5,286 nt of DNA, from assembly GCA_016873405.1 (NCBI GenBank), contig VGXH01000180.1, forward strand, positions 1 to 5,286, written 5' to 3'. Positions 1 through 5,286 of the stretch are shown in pieces; position 1 is the stretch's first letter, and each line of letters opens with the position of its first letter. The translations under genes were made by a program, and so were the position numbers. Source of the DNA: a bacterium. GTDB lineage: Bacteria; Krumholzibacteriota; Krumholzibacteria; LZORAL124-64-63. The notes beneath the pieces are model-generated. The model saw only the letters and a list, made by a program, of their open reading frames with translations. It searched no databases and was not told where the DNA came from.

Positions 1-172
1 TGGGCAGGTCACGTACTTCAAGCGCAGCGGCGGCAAGCGGCTCTTCCGCATGGCGCCGCTGCACCACCATTTCGAACTGCTGGGCTGGTCGGAGACGCAG
101 GTCACCGTCCGGTTCTGGGTCGTCGGCATCCTGCTGCTGCTGCTGGGCATGAGCACGCTCAAGCTGCAGTAG
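1..172 (+). CDS. mraY: Phospho-N-acetylmuramoyl-pentapeptide transferase MraY, C-terminal fragment (5' end outside window)
   Basis: MraY is the inner-membrane enzyme that moves phospho-MurNAc-pentapeptide from its UDP carrier to undecaprenyl phosphate, forming lipid I. Only the last 56 residues are visible, in the frame whose first full codon is base 2, ending at TAG 170-172. The fragment shows the family's C-terminal signature: [20 protein letters not shown] at fragment residues 5-24, with the three consecutive histidines at 21-23 (bases 62-70) that line the active site on the cytoplasmic side. Next come the conserved GWSE and RFW, and a final leucine-rich transmembrane helix at about 36-53 containing five consecutive Leu codons, all CTG. 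It ends STLKLQ. The fragment reaches a normal MraY C-terminus, so it is cut only by the window edge. It lies 58 bases before murD on the same strand, the usual dcw order. The identification is secure from the HHH motif plus context. Confidence 0.96.
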   Translation, partial: GQVTYFKRSGGKRLFRMAPLHHHFELLGWSETQVTVRFWVVGILLLLLGMSTLKLQ

Positions 173-188
173 CGGGCGAGGGCCGCCG

Positions 189-205
189 CGCGGGCGGTGC
201 CCGCG
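189..205 (+). other. Small GC hairpin in the mraY-murD spacer
   Basis: CGCGGGC at 189-195 is a perfect inverted repeat of GCCCGCG at 199-205, giving a 7 bp all-GC stem with a 3-base loop (GGT). No T-run follows, so it does not look like an intrinsic terminator. It ends 17 bases before the murD ribosome binding site. In DNA this GC-rich such stems arise by chance, so any role (RNA stability, or tuning of murD translation) is speculation. Confidence 0.3.
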
Positions 206-230
206 GCGCCGCGACGGGCGACGGAGGGGC

Positions 231-1601
231 ATGCGGCTGGAAGGCAAGCGCTGCTGGGTGTTGGGGCTGGCGCGCAGCGGCTGCGCGGCGGGCGCCCTGC
301 TGCGCCGGCACGGGGCTCGGGTGCTGGGCCTGGACGACGCCGACGGCGCGGCGCTGCGCGCGCGCTGGGAGCGGGAAGGGCTGGCCGCCGGGGCCGCCGC
401 CTGCTTCGACGAGATCCGCGACGGCGGCGCGGCGCCGGCGCCGGCGTGGGCCGCGCCCGACCTGGTGGTCCTGAGCCCGGGCGTGCCCGGCGCGCACGAG
501 CGTCTGGCGGCGCTGCCGGCCGGGACGCCCGTCATCGGGGAGTTGGAACTGGGCGCGCGCTTCTGCCGCGCGACGATGGCCGCCATCACCGGCACGAACG
601 GCAAATCGACGACGACCGAGCTGCTGGCCCATCTCGCGCGCGCGGCCGGCCGCCGCGCCGAGGCCCTGGGCAACGTCGGCCGTCCGCTCTGCCTGGTCGC
701 CGAGGATCTGGAGCCGGGCGACGTCGCGGTGCTGGAAGTCAGTTCGTTCCAGCTGGAGACCGTGGAGGCCTTCCGGCCGCTGGTGGGCGCGGTGCTGAAC
801 CTGGCGCCCGACCACCTGGACCGCTACCCGGACCTGGCCGCCTATTACGCGGCCAAGCAGCGCCTGGCCGGGCTGCTGCCGGCCGGCGGCCTGTTCGTGA
901 CCTGGACGCGCTGCCCCGAGGCGCAGGCCTGGCCCACGGCCGCGCGGCGGCTGTGGTTCGGCGACGAGGCGGGCGGGGCGGGCGTGTTCTTCCGCGACGG
1001 TTCGCTCTGGGCCGGCGCGCCGGGACAGGCGCCGGCGCCGCTGCTGCCGGAGGCCGAGCTGGCGCAGCGGTCGCCCACGAACCGGCTCAACGCCCTGGCC
1101 GCCGTCGCGATGGGCCTGGGCCTGGACCTGGCGCCGGCGGCGATGGCCGACGGCCTGCGCACGTTTGCCGGCCTGGCCGATCGCCACGAACTGGTCGGCC
1201 GGCGCGGCGGCGTGCGCTTCGTCAACGACACCAAGGCCACCAACGTGCACGCGGTGTGCGCGGGACTGGCAGGCCACCAGGGCGAGGTCGTGCTCATCGC
1301 CGGCGGCAGCGGCAAGGGCGAGGACTACGCGCCGTTGCGCGAGGTGATGGGCGCCGTGCGCCACGTCGTGCTGATCGGGGCCGAGGGACCGGCCATCGGC
1401 CGCGCGCTGGCCGGCGTCGTGCCGCTCAGCACGGCGGCCGACATGGACCGGGCGGTGGCGCTGGCCGCCGACCTGGCCGAGCCCGACGCGACCGTGCTGC
1501 TGAGCCCGGCCTGCGCCAGCTTCGACATGTTCGCGAACTACCGGGCGCGAGGGGCCGCGTTTGCGGCCGCCGCGCTCAAGGCCGGCGCCACGCCGCCCTG
1601 A
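231..1601 (+). CDS. murD: UDP-N-acetylmuramoyl-L-alanine--D-glutamate ligase (MurD)
   Basis: MurD is the cytoplasmic ATP-dependent ligase that adds D-Glu to UDP-MurNAc-L-Ala. The 456-residue length is normal for the family. Three domains are visible: an N-terminal UDP-substrate domain (about 1-110; GLARSG at 12-17, LSPGVP at 81-86), a central ATPase domain (P-loop GTNGKST at 121-127, LEVSSFQLE at 168-176, PDHLDRYP at 193-200, probable carbamylated Lys209 in YAAKQ), and a C-terminal domain (VNDTKATN at 331-338, SPACASFD at 425-432). By motif alignment, all seven residues invariant in Mur ligases are present: K125, E169, H195, N284, N287, R318 and D333. Some neighbours differ from the usual pattern: TWTR (224-227) where NADD is typical, PTN instead of xHN at 282-284, and ADR instead of PHR at 316-318. 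I chose ATG 231 because GGAGGGG (223-229) lies just upstream and the first beta strand follows directly. The stop is TGA 1599-1601. A catalytically active MurD is the most likely reading. Confidence 0.96.
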   Translation: MRLEGKRCWVLGLARSGCAAGALLRRHGARVLGLDDADGAALRARWEREGLAAGAAACFDEIRDGGAAPAPAWAAPDLVVLSPGVPGAHERLAALPAGTPVIGELELGARFCRATMAAITGTNGKSTTTELLAHLARAAGRRAEALGNVGRPLCLVAEDLEPGDVAVLEVSSFQLETVEAFRPLVGAVLNLAPDHLDRYPDLAAYYAAKQRLAGLLPAGGLFVTWTRCPEAQAWPTAARRLWFGDEAGGAGVFFRDGSLWAGAPGQAPAPLLPEAELAQRSPTNRLNALAAVAMGLGLDLAPAAMADGLRTFAGLADRHELVGRRGGVRFVNDTKATNVHAVCAGLAGHQGEVVLIAGGSGKGEDYAPLREVMGAVRHVVLIGAEGPAIGRALAGVVPLSTAADMDRAVALAADLAEPDATVLLSPACASFDMFANYRARGAAFAAAALKAGATPP

Positions 1602-1642
1602 GGGGCCGTCGCGCCGCGAACGGAACCGGCGGCCAGCGACCA

Positions 1643-1649
1643 GGGAGGG
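1643..1649 (+). promoter_or_regulatory. Ribosome binding site of ftsW
   Basis: GGGAGGG sits 4 bases before ATG 1654 and matches the anti-Shine-Dalgarno core very well. It decides the ftsW start: the same frame stays open upstream to an ATG at 1561 inside murD, but that ATG would add 31 Arg/Pro-rich residues unlike any FtsW N-terminus. Confidence 0.75.
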
Positions 1650-1653
1650 TCCG

Positions 1654-2835
1654 ATGAACCGCACGCTGAGGGAGATGATCGGCTCGTTCGAGGCCGGGGA
1701 CGGCTGGCTGCTCGGGTCGGTCGGGCTGCTGCTGTTCGCGGGCGTGTTCGTCGTCTACGGGGCCGGCAGCTCGGACCTCAGCGGCGCCAGCACGGCGTTC
1801 GGCCGCCATTTCATGGTGGTCAAGCACCTGCTGATGATCGGGCTCGGCGCCGTGCTGCTGCTGGTCCTGTCGCGCGTGGACTACCACGTCTGGCGCACGC
1901 CGTGGCTGAACCGCGCGGCGATGGCGGCCGCCTTCGCGCTCGTCGCGCTGACGCTGGCGCTCGGCCGCCAGGACGCCGCGGGGAACCGCGAGATCAACCG
2001 CTGGCTCTCCATCGGGGGCTTCTCCATACAGCCGGTCGAGTTGGCCAAGCTGGCCATGGTGATGTACCTGGCGGAGCGCCTGGCCGCGCTGCGCGCGCTG
2101 GGGCGGGTCACCTGGCGCACGCTCCTGCGGACGCTGGCGGCAGGGCCGCTGCTGCTGCTGGTCCTGCTGGCGGCGCAGCCGAACTACGGCAACATGCTGG
2201 TGGTCGCGGTGGTCACGGCGCTGCTCGTGTACGTGACCGGCATCGCCGACCGCGCGCTGCGCTGGGCGGCGCTGGCGTCGCCCGTGCTGGTGGCGGCGGC
2301 GTGCCTGATCGTCGACAAGATCGGTCGCCGCGTCGGCGATGTCGCCAGCGGCCTGCAGGGCGGCTCGTTCGGGCACCAGGTGGACCAGTCGCTGATCAGC
2401 CTGGGCGCCGGCGGCGCGCGCGGGCTGGGCATCGGGCAGAGCCACAACAAGTACGCGTTCCTGCCCGAGGCGCACACCGACTTCATCTACTCGCTGCTGG
2501 GCGAGGAGACGGGGCTGGTCGGCTCGCTGGGCGTGATCATCCTGCTGGTGGTCGTGGTCTGGCGCGGGCTGCTCATCGCGCAGCGGGCCCCGGACGCCTT
2601 CGGCCGCCTGCTGGCCGCGGGCCTGACCGGCAGCCTGGCCGTGTACGGCCTGGCCAACCTGGCGATGGTCCTGGGCCTGATCCCGGTGATCGGCGTGCCG
2701 CTGCCGTTCGTCAGCTTCGGCGGCACGGCGATGCTGGCCGGCCTGGCCGCGGTCGGCATGCTGCTGAGCATCGACCGCAGCAGCCGCTCGAGCCTGGCCT
2801 ACCGCCGCCGCTGGGAACGCGGCGCGGCGGCGTGA
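1654..2835 (+). CDS. ftsW: Septal peptidoglycan glycosyltransferase FtsW (SEDS family)
   Basis: FtsW is the SEDS-family membrane enzyme that polymerises lipid II into glycan at the division septum, paired with a class B PBP (FtsI). The 393 residues show about ten hydrophobic helices (near 18-38, 55-73, 87-104, 127-143, 163-174, 180-196, 204-220, 283-303, 317-342, 350-371). The large extracytoplasmic loop falls between helices 7 and 8. Family motifs are clear: INRWLSIG (114-121), IQPVELAK (125-132), QSLISLGAGG (245-254), LPEAHTDFIYS (270-280) with D276 matching the essential Asp of the loop, GEETGLVG (283-290), and the last-helix PLPFVSFGG (349-357). Two departures stand out: QPNYG (175-179), where QPDxG or EPDxG is usual, and SHNK (263-266), where SxQK is usual. 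The dcw position between murD and murG favours FtsW over the paralogue RodA. Its TGA stop overlaps the murG GTG start, indicating coupled translation. Confidence 0.95.
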   Translation: MNRTLREMIGSFEAGDGWLLGSVGLLLFAGVFVVYGAGSSDLSGASTAFGRHFMVVKHLLMIGLGAVLLLVLSRVDYHVWRTPWLNRAAMAAAFALVALTLALGRQDAAGNREINRWLSIGGFSIQPVELAKLAMVMYLAERLAALRALGRVTWRTLLRTLAAGPLLLLVLLAAQPNYGNMLVVAVVTALLVYVTGIADRALRWAALASPVLVAAACLIVDKIGRRVGDVASGLQGGSFGHQVDQSLISLGAGGARGLGIGQSHNKYAFLPEAHTDFIYSLLGEETGLVGSLGVIILLVVVVWRGLLIAQRAPDAFGRLLAAGLTGSLAVYGLANLAMVLGLIPVIGVPLPFVSFGGTAMLAGLAAVGMLLSIDRSSRSSLAYRRRWERGAAA

Positions 2836-3977
2836 GCGCGCGGCCGGTCCGCATCGTCCTGACCGGTGGCGGCACCGGCGGCCACGTCTACCCGGGCCTG
2901 GCGGTCGCCGAACAGCTGCGGCGGCTGGCGCCGGACGCGGACATCCGTTTCGTCGGGACGCGCCGCGGGATCGAGTCGACGCTGGTGCCGCGCGCCGGCT
3001 GGCCGCTGGCCACGGTGCCGGCGTCCGGTTTCCGTGGGCTGGGCGTGGTGGCGCGGCTGCGGTTTCTGCTAAACTTCGCCGCGGGCGGGCTGGCCAGCCT
3101 GGCTCTCCTGCTGCGCCGGCGCCCGGACGTGGTGCTGGGCACCGGCGGCTACGTCAGCGCGCCGGTGATCGCCGCGGCGCGGCTGCTGGGCGTCGCCAGC
3201 GCGGTGCAGGAGCAGAACGCGATCCCGGGCTCGGTCAATCGGCTGGTCGGACGCTGGGTGCGGCGCGCCTATCTCGGCTTCGCCGGTGCGGCGCGCTGGT
3301 TTCCGGACGGCCGTTGCGTCGCGACCGGCAATCCGGTGCGCGCGGCGATGGCCGCGGCGGCCGGGCAGGCGCCGTCGGTCGGCGCGGCGCCGGGTTCCGC
3401 GCGCCACGTGCTGGTGTTCGGCGGCAGCGGCGGCGCCGCCACGCTCAACCGCGCGGTGGCGCAGGCGGCCGCCGGCTGGGACAGGCAAGGCGACCTGACC
3501 GTGCTGGCGCAGACGGGGCCCCGCGAGTTCGCGGCCGTGCGCGAGGCCGTCACGGCGGCGGCGCCGGCCGGGCGCGTGACGGTGACGCCGTACATCGACG
3601 ACATGGCCGTGCAGCTGGCGCGCGCGGACCTCGTGGTCTGCCGCGCCGGGGCGATGACCCTGGCCGAGCTGCACTGCCTGGGCCGGCCGGCGGTGCTGGT
3701 GCCGTTCCCGCACGCGACGGACGACCACCAGACGCGCAACGCGCGGGACTGCGAGCAGGCCGGCGCGGCCGTGGTGGTGGCGGACGCCGAGTGCGACGGG
3801 CCGCGCCTGGAAGCGCTGGTGTCGGCGCTGCTGGCCGACCCGCCGCGGCTGGCCGCCATGGCGGCGGCGGCCCGGGCGCTGGGCCGGCCGGAAGCGGCCG
3901 CCGTCATCGCCGCCGACGTCCTGGCGCTGGCAGGCCACCCGGCCGGCAGCGCGCAGCCGGTCCTCAGCCGGGAGTAG
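2832..3977 (+). CDS. murG: Lipid II-forming N-acetylglucosaminyltransferase MurG
   Basis: MurG is the peripheral inner-membrane GT-B glycosyltransferase (family GT28) that adds GlcNAc from UDP-GlcNAc to lipid I, giving lipid II. From GTG 2832 it is 381 residues. The N-terminal acceptor domain has TGGGTGGHVYPG (11-22), containing the conserved His18, then GTGGYVSAP (103-111), QEQNAIPG (126-133) and TGNPVR (165-170). A hydrophobic and basic patch at about 74-98 fits the membrane-contact surface. The C-terminal donor domain has GGSGGAATLN (197-206), YIDDM (254-258), CRAGAMTLAE (270-279) and PFPHATDDHQTRNA (291-304). Compared with the usual GGSQGAR loop, Gln is Gly200 and Arg is Ala203; HEQN reads QEQN. 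The GTG start shares GTGA with the ftsW stop, and no strong ribosome binding site precedes it (only GGGAA at 2813-2817, about 14 bases away), so translation is probably coupled to ftsW. Starting there also places the first beta strand (VRIVLTGG) correctly. The stop is TAG 3975-3977. Confidence 0.96.
   Translation: MSARPVRIVLTGGGTGGHVYPGLAVAEQLRRLAPDADIRFVGTRRGIESTLVPRAGWPLATVPASGFRGLGVVARLRFLLNFAAGGLASLALLLRRRPDVVLGTGGYVSAPVIAAARLLGVASAVQEQNAIPGSVNRLVGRWVRRAYLGFAGAARWFPDGRCVATGNPVRAAMAAAAGQAPSVGAAPGSARHVLVFGGSGGAATLNRAVAQAAAGWDRQGDLTVLAQTGPREFAAVREAVTAAAPAGRVTVTPYIDDMAVQLARADLVVCRAGAMTLAELHCLGRPAVLVPFPHATDDHQTRNARDCEQAGAAVVVADAECDGPRLEALVSALLADPPRLAAMAAAARALGRPEAAAVIAADVLALAGHPAGSAQPVLSRE
3970..3974 (+). 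promoter_or_regulatory. Ribosome binding site of murC, inside the murG 3' end
   Basis: GGGAG covers the end of the penultimate and the last sense codons of murG and lies 8 bases before TTG 3983, good Shine-Dalgarno spacing. It supports the non-ATG start of murC and suggests that ribosomes finishing murG assist initiation on murC. Confidence 0.6.
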
Positions 3978-3982
3978 AGCCG

Positions 3983-5286
3983 TTGTTTTTCAACACGCGA
4001 CACATCCACCTGGTGGCCATCGGCGGTGTCGGCATGAGCGGCATCGCCGAGGTGCTGCTGAATCTCGGCTTCACCGTCAGCGGCAGCGACCTGCACCGCA
4101 CGGCGGTGACCGACCGGCTCGAGCGGCTCGGCGCCCGTATCGACATCGGGCATGCGGCCGCCAACGTGAAGGGCGCGGACGTGATCGTGCGGTCGTCGGC
4201 CGTCACCGAGGCCAACTGCGAGGTCGCCGCGGCGCGGGCCGCGCGGCTGCCGGTGATCCGGCGCGCCGAGATGCTGGCCGAACTGATGCGCCTCAAGCAC
4301 GGCGTCGCGGTGGCCGGTTCGCACGGCAAGACGACGACGACGACGCTCGTGGCCGCGGTGCTGGGCGCCGGCGGCCTGGACCCGACGGTGATCGTCGGCG
4401 GCAAGATCCGCGCCGTGGGCACGGGCGCCGTGCTGGGCGCCGGGCCGCACCTGGTGGCCGAGGCCGACGAGAGCGACGGCACCTTCCTGCACCTGACGCC
4501 GACCGTCGCCGTGGTGACCAACATCGACCTCGAGCACGTCGACCACTATCCGGACCTCGAGTCGCTGGTCGCGGCCTTCCACGAATTCCTGCGACGGGTG
4601 CCGTTCTACGGCGCCTGCGTGGTCTGCGTCGACGACCCGAACGTGCGCGCGCTGCTGCCGCTGCTCGAGCGCAAGACCATCACCTACGGACTCTCGCGCG
4701 AGGCCGAGGTACGCGCCGATCCCGGCACCGTGGTCGAGGACGCCGAGGGCCAGGAGGCCGTCGTCTCTTCCTTCGGTCGCGAACTGGGCCCGTTGCGCCT
4801 GCGCCTGCGCGGGCGCCACAACCTGCAGAACGCGCTCGCCGCCGTCGCGGTCGGCCTGGAGCTGGAGATCCCGTTCGCGCGCATCGCCGCCGGCCTGGAG
4901 GACAGCCGGGGGGTCGGGCGCCGCTGTGAGGAATACGGCGAGCACGGCGGTGTGCTGGTCGTCGACGACTACGGGCACCACCCGACGGAGATCGGCGCCG
5001 TGATGGCCGTGGCCCGCGGGTTCGGCCGGCCGGTGGCCGTGCTGTTCCAGCCGCACCGCTATTCGCGCACCGAGCGCTTCGCGCGCGAGTTCGCCGACGC
5101 GCTGGCCGGCGCCGACGCCGTGGGCCTGCTTCCCGTCTACGGGGCCGGCGAGGAGCCGCGGCCCGGCGGCGACAGCGCCGCCATCGCGGCGCACCTGGAG
5201 GCCAAGGGCCGCAGCGTCGACCTGCTGGACGGCCACGGCGGCATCGCCGCCTGGCTGGACCGGCGCGCGCCGGCCGGGGCGCTCCG
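3983..5286 (+). CDS. murC: UDP-N-acetylmuramate--L-alanine ligase (MurC), 3' end outside window
   Basis: MurC is the cytoplasmic ATP-dependent ligase that adds L-Ala to UDP-MurNAc, the first peptide step of the precursor. The window holds 434 codons plus two bases with no stop. Against the usual 450-490 residues, only a few dozen are missing. Visible in order: the N-terminal nucleotide-sugar domain with IGGVGMSGIAE (13-23) and SGSD (33-36); the ATPase domain with P-loop SHGKTTTT (113-120), EADESDGTF (160-168), TNIDLEHVDHYP (179-190) and VDDPN (216-220); GRHNLQNALAA (277-287); then the C-terminal domain with GRRCEEYG (312-319), DDYGHHPTEI (328-337), FQPHRYSRT (355-363) and VYGAGEEPRPG (385-395). 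The seven Mur-ligase invariants map to K116, E160, H185, N280, N283, R314 and D329, so it should be active. Family RRFE reads RRCE here. I chose TTG 3983 because the family N-terminus (TRHIHLVAIGG) begins here with a Shine-Dalgarno match. The next in-frame ATG (4034) would cut into the glycine loop. It follows murG by 5 bases. Confidence 0.94.
   Translation, partial: MFFNTRHIHLVAIGGVGMSGIAEVLLNLGFTVSGSDLHRTAVTDRLERLGARIDIGHAAANVKGADVIVRSSAVTEANCEVAAARAARLPVIRRAEMLAELMRLKHGVAVAGSHGKTTTTTLVAAVLGAGGLDPTVIVGGKIRAVGTGAVLGAGPHLVAEADESDGTFLHLTPTVAVVTNIDLEHVDHYPDLESLVAAFHEFLRRVPFYGACVVCVDDPNVRALLPLLERKTITYGLSREAEVRADPGTVVEDAEGQEAVVSSFGRELGPLRLRLRGRHNLQNALAAVAVGLELEIPFARIAAGLEDSRGVGRRCEEYGEHGGVLVVDDYGHHPTEIGAVMAVARGFGRPVAVLFQPHRYSRTERFAREFADALAGADAVGLLPVYGAGEEPRPGGDSAAIAAHLEAKGRSVDLLDGHGGIAAWLDRRAPAGAL

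Noticed and set aside
1561..1653. An earlier in-frame ATG for ftsW at 1561
   Set aside because: It would overlap murD and add 31 Arg/Pro-rich residues. A strong Shine-Dalgarno sequence precedes ATG 1654.
197..1657. A second + strand frame of 486 codons overlapping murD
   Set aside because: The product is Gly/Arg/Ala-rich with no family motif. The overlapping frame carries every MurD signature.
159..1664. A 501-codon open frame on the minus strand opposite murD
   Set aside because: Its translation is low-complexity Arg/Ala/Gly/Gln/His with no recognisable motif. It lies antisense to a clear murD, and such frames are expected when stop codons are rare in very GC-rich DNA.
1902..2831. Open extension of the murG frame far upstream into ftsW, a possible fusion
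   Set aside because: The extension lies wholly inside ftsW in another frame and is low complexity. MurG homology begins right at GTG 2832.
3978..4000. T-run (TTGTTTTTC) after murG as a terminator
   Set aside because: The T-run encodes the first residues of MurC and has no adequate GC stem immediately before it.
4034..4036. ATG 4034 as the start of murC
   Set aside because: It would remove the first beta strand and most of the IGGVGMSG loop. TTG 3983 has a suitable Shine-Dalgarno sequence and a family-like N-terminus.
3269..5236. A 655-codon open frame on the minus strand opposite murG and murC
   Set aside because: It crosses two well-supported genes in antisense and gives a compositionally biased product without domains. 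It is a shadow of codon bias, despite its length.
1..5286. A previously undescribed system in the window
   Set aside because: All substantial coding capacity is explained by five known cell wall and division genes, the spacers are at most 58 bases, and there are no repeats, mobile elements or foreign-looking segments.

Overview
The window is a gene-dense, same-strand piece of a bacterial division and cell wall (dcw) cluster. It reads mraY (3' end only), murD, ftsW, murG, murC (3' end missing), all on the + strand. Every gene is a core peptidoglycan or divisome gene. I found no RNA gene, mobile element, CRISPR array, attachment site or clear foreign segment, and no gene-free stretch longer than 58 bases.

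Organism: a bacterium with very high GC content (strongly G/C third codon positions throughout; I did not count an exact value) and a peptidoglycan wall. The gene order mraY-murD-ftsW-murG-murC is found in Proteobacteria and in many other phyla, so it does not identify the lineage. The proteins carry standard family motifs with several local departures, mainly in MurD, FtsW and the MurG nucleotide loop. I could not assign a phylum. An under-sampled, high-GC, probably Gram-negative-type lineage is a guess.

Layout: 1-172 is the MraY C-terminus. A 58-base spacer (173-230) holds a small GC hairpin and the murD ribosome binding site. murD is 231-1601. A 52-base spacer (1602-1653) holds a strong ribosome binding site for ftsW (1654-2835). 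murG (2832-3977, GTG start) overlaps the ftsW stop by 4 bases. murC (from 3983, TTG start) follows after 5 bases, with its ribosome binding site inside the last codons of murG, and runs off the window end. No promoter or terminator is evident, so the five genes look like one transcription unit, with translational coupling at the last two junctions.

How they work together: MurC adds L-Ala and MurD adds D-Glu to the UDP-MurNAc precursor in the cytoplasm. MraY loads the finished pentapeptide precursor onto undecaprenyl phosphate to give lipid I. MurG adds GlcNAc to give lipid II. FtsW, with a partner class B PBP, polymerises lipid II into septal glycan. The hunt found no undescribed system. What remains are modest family-level sequence departures and start-codon features.
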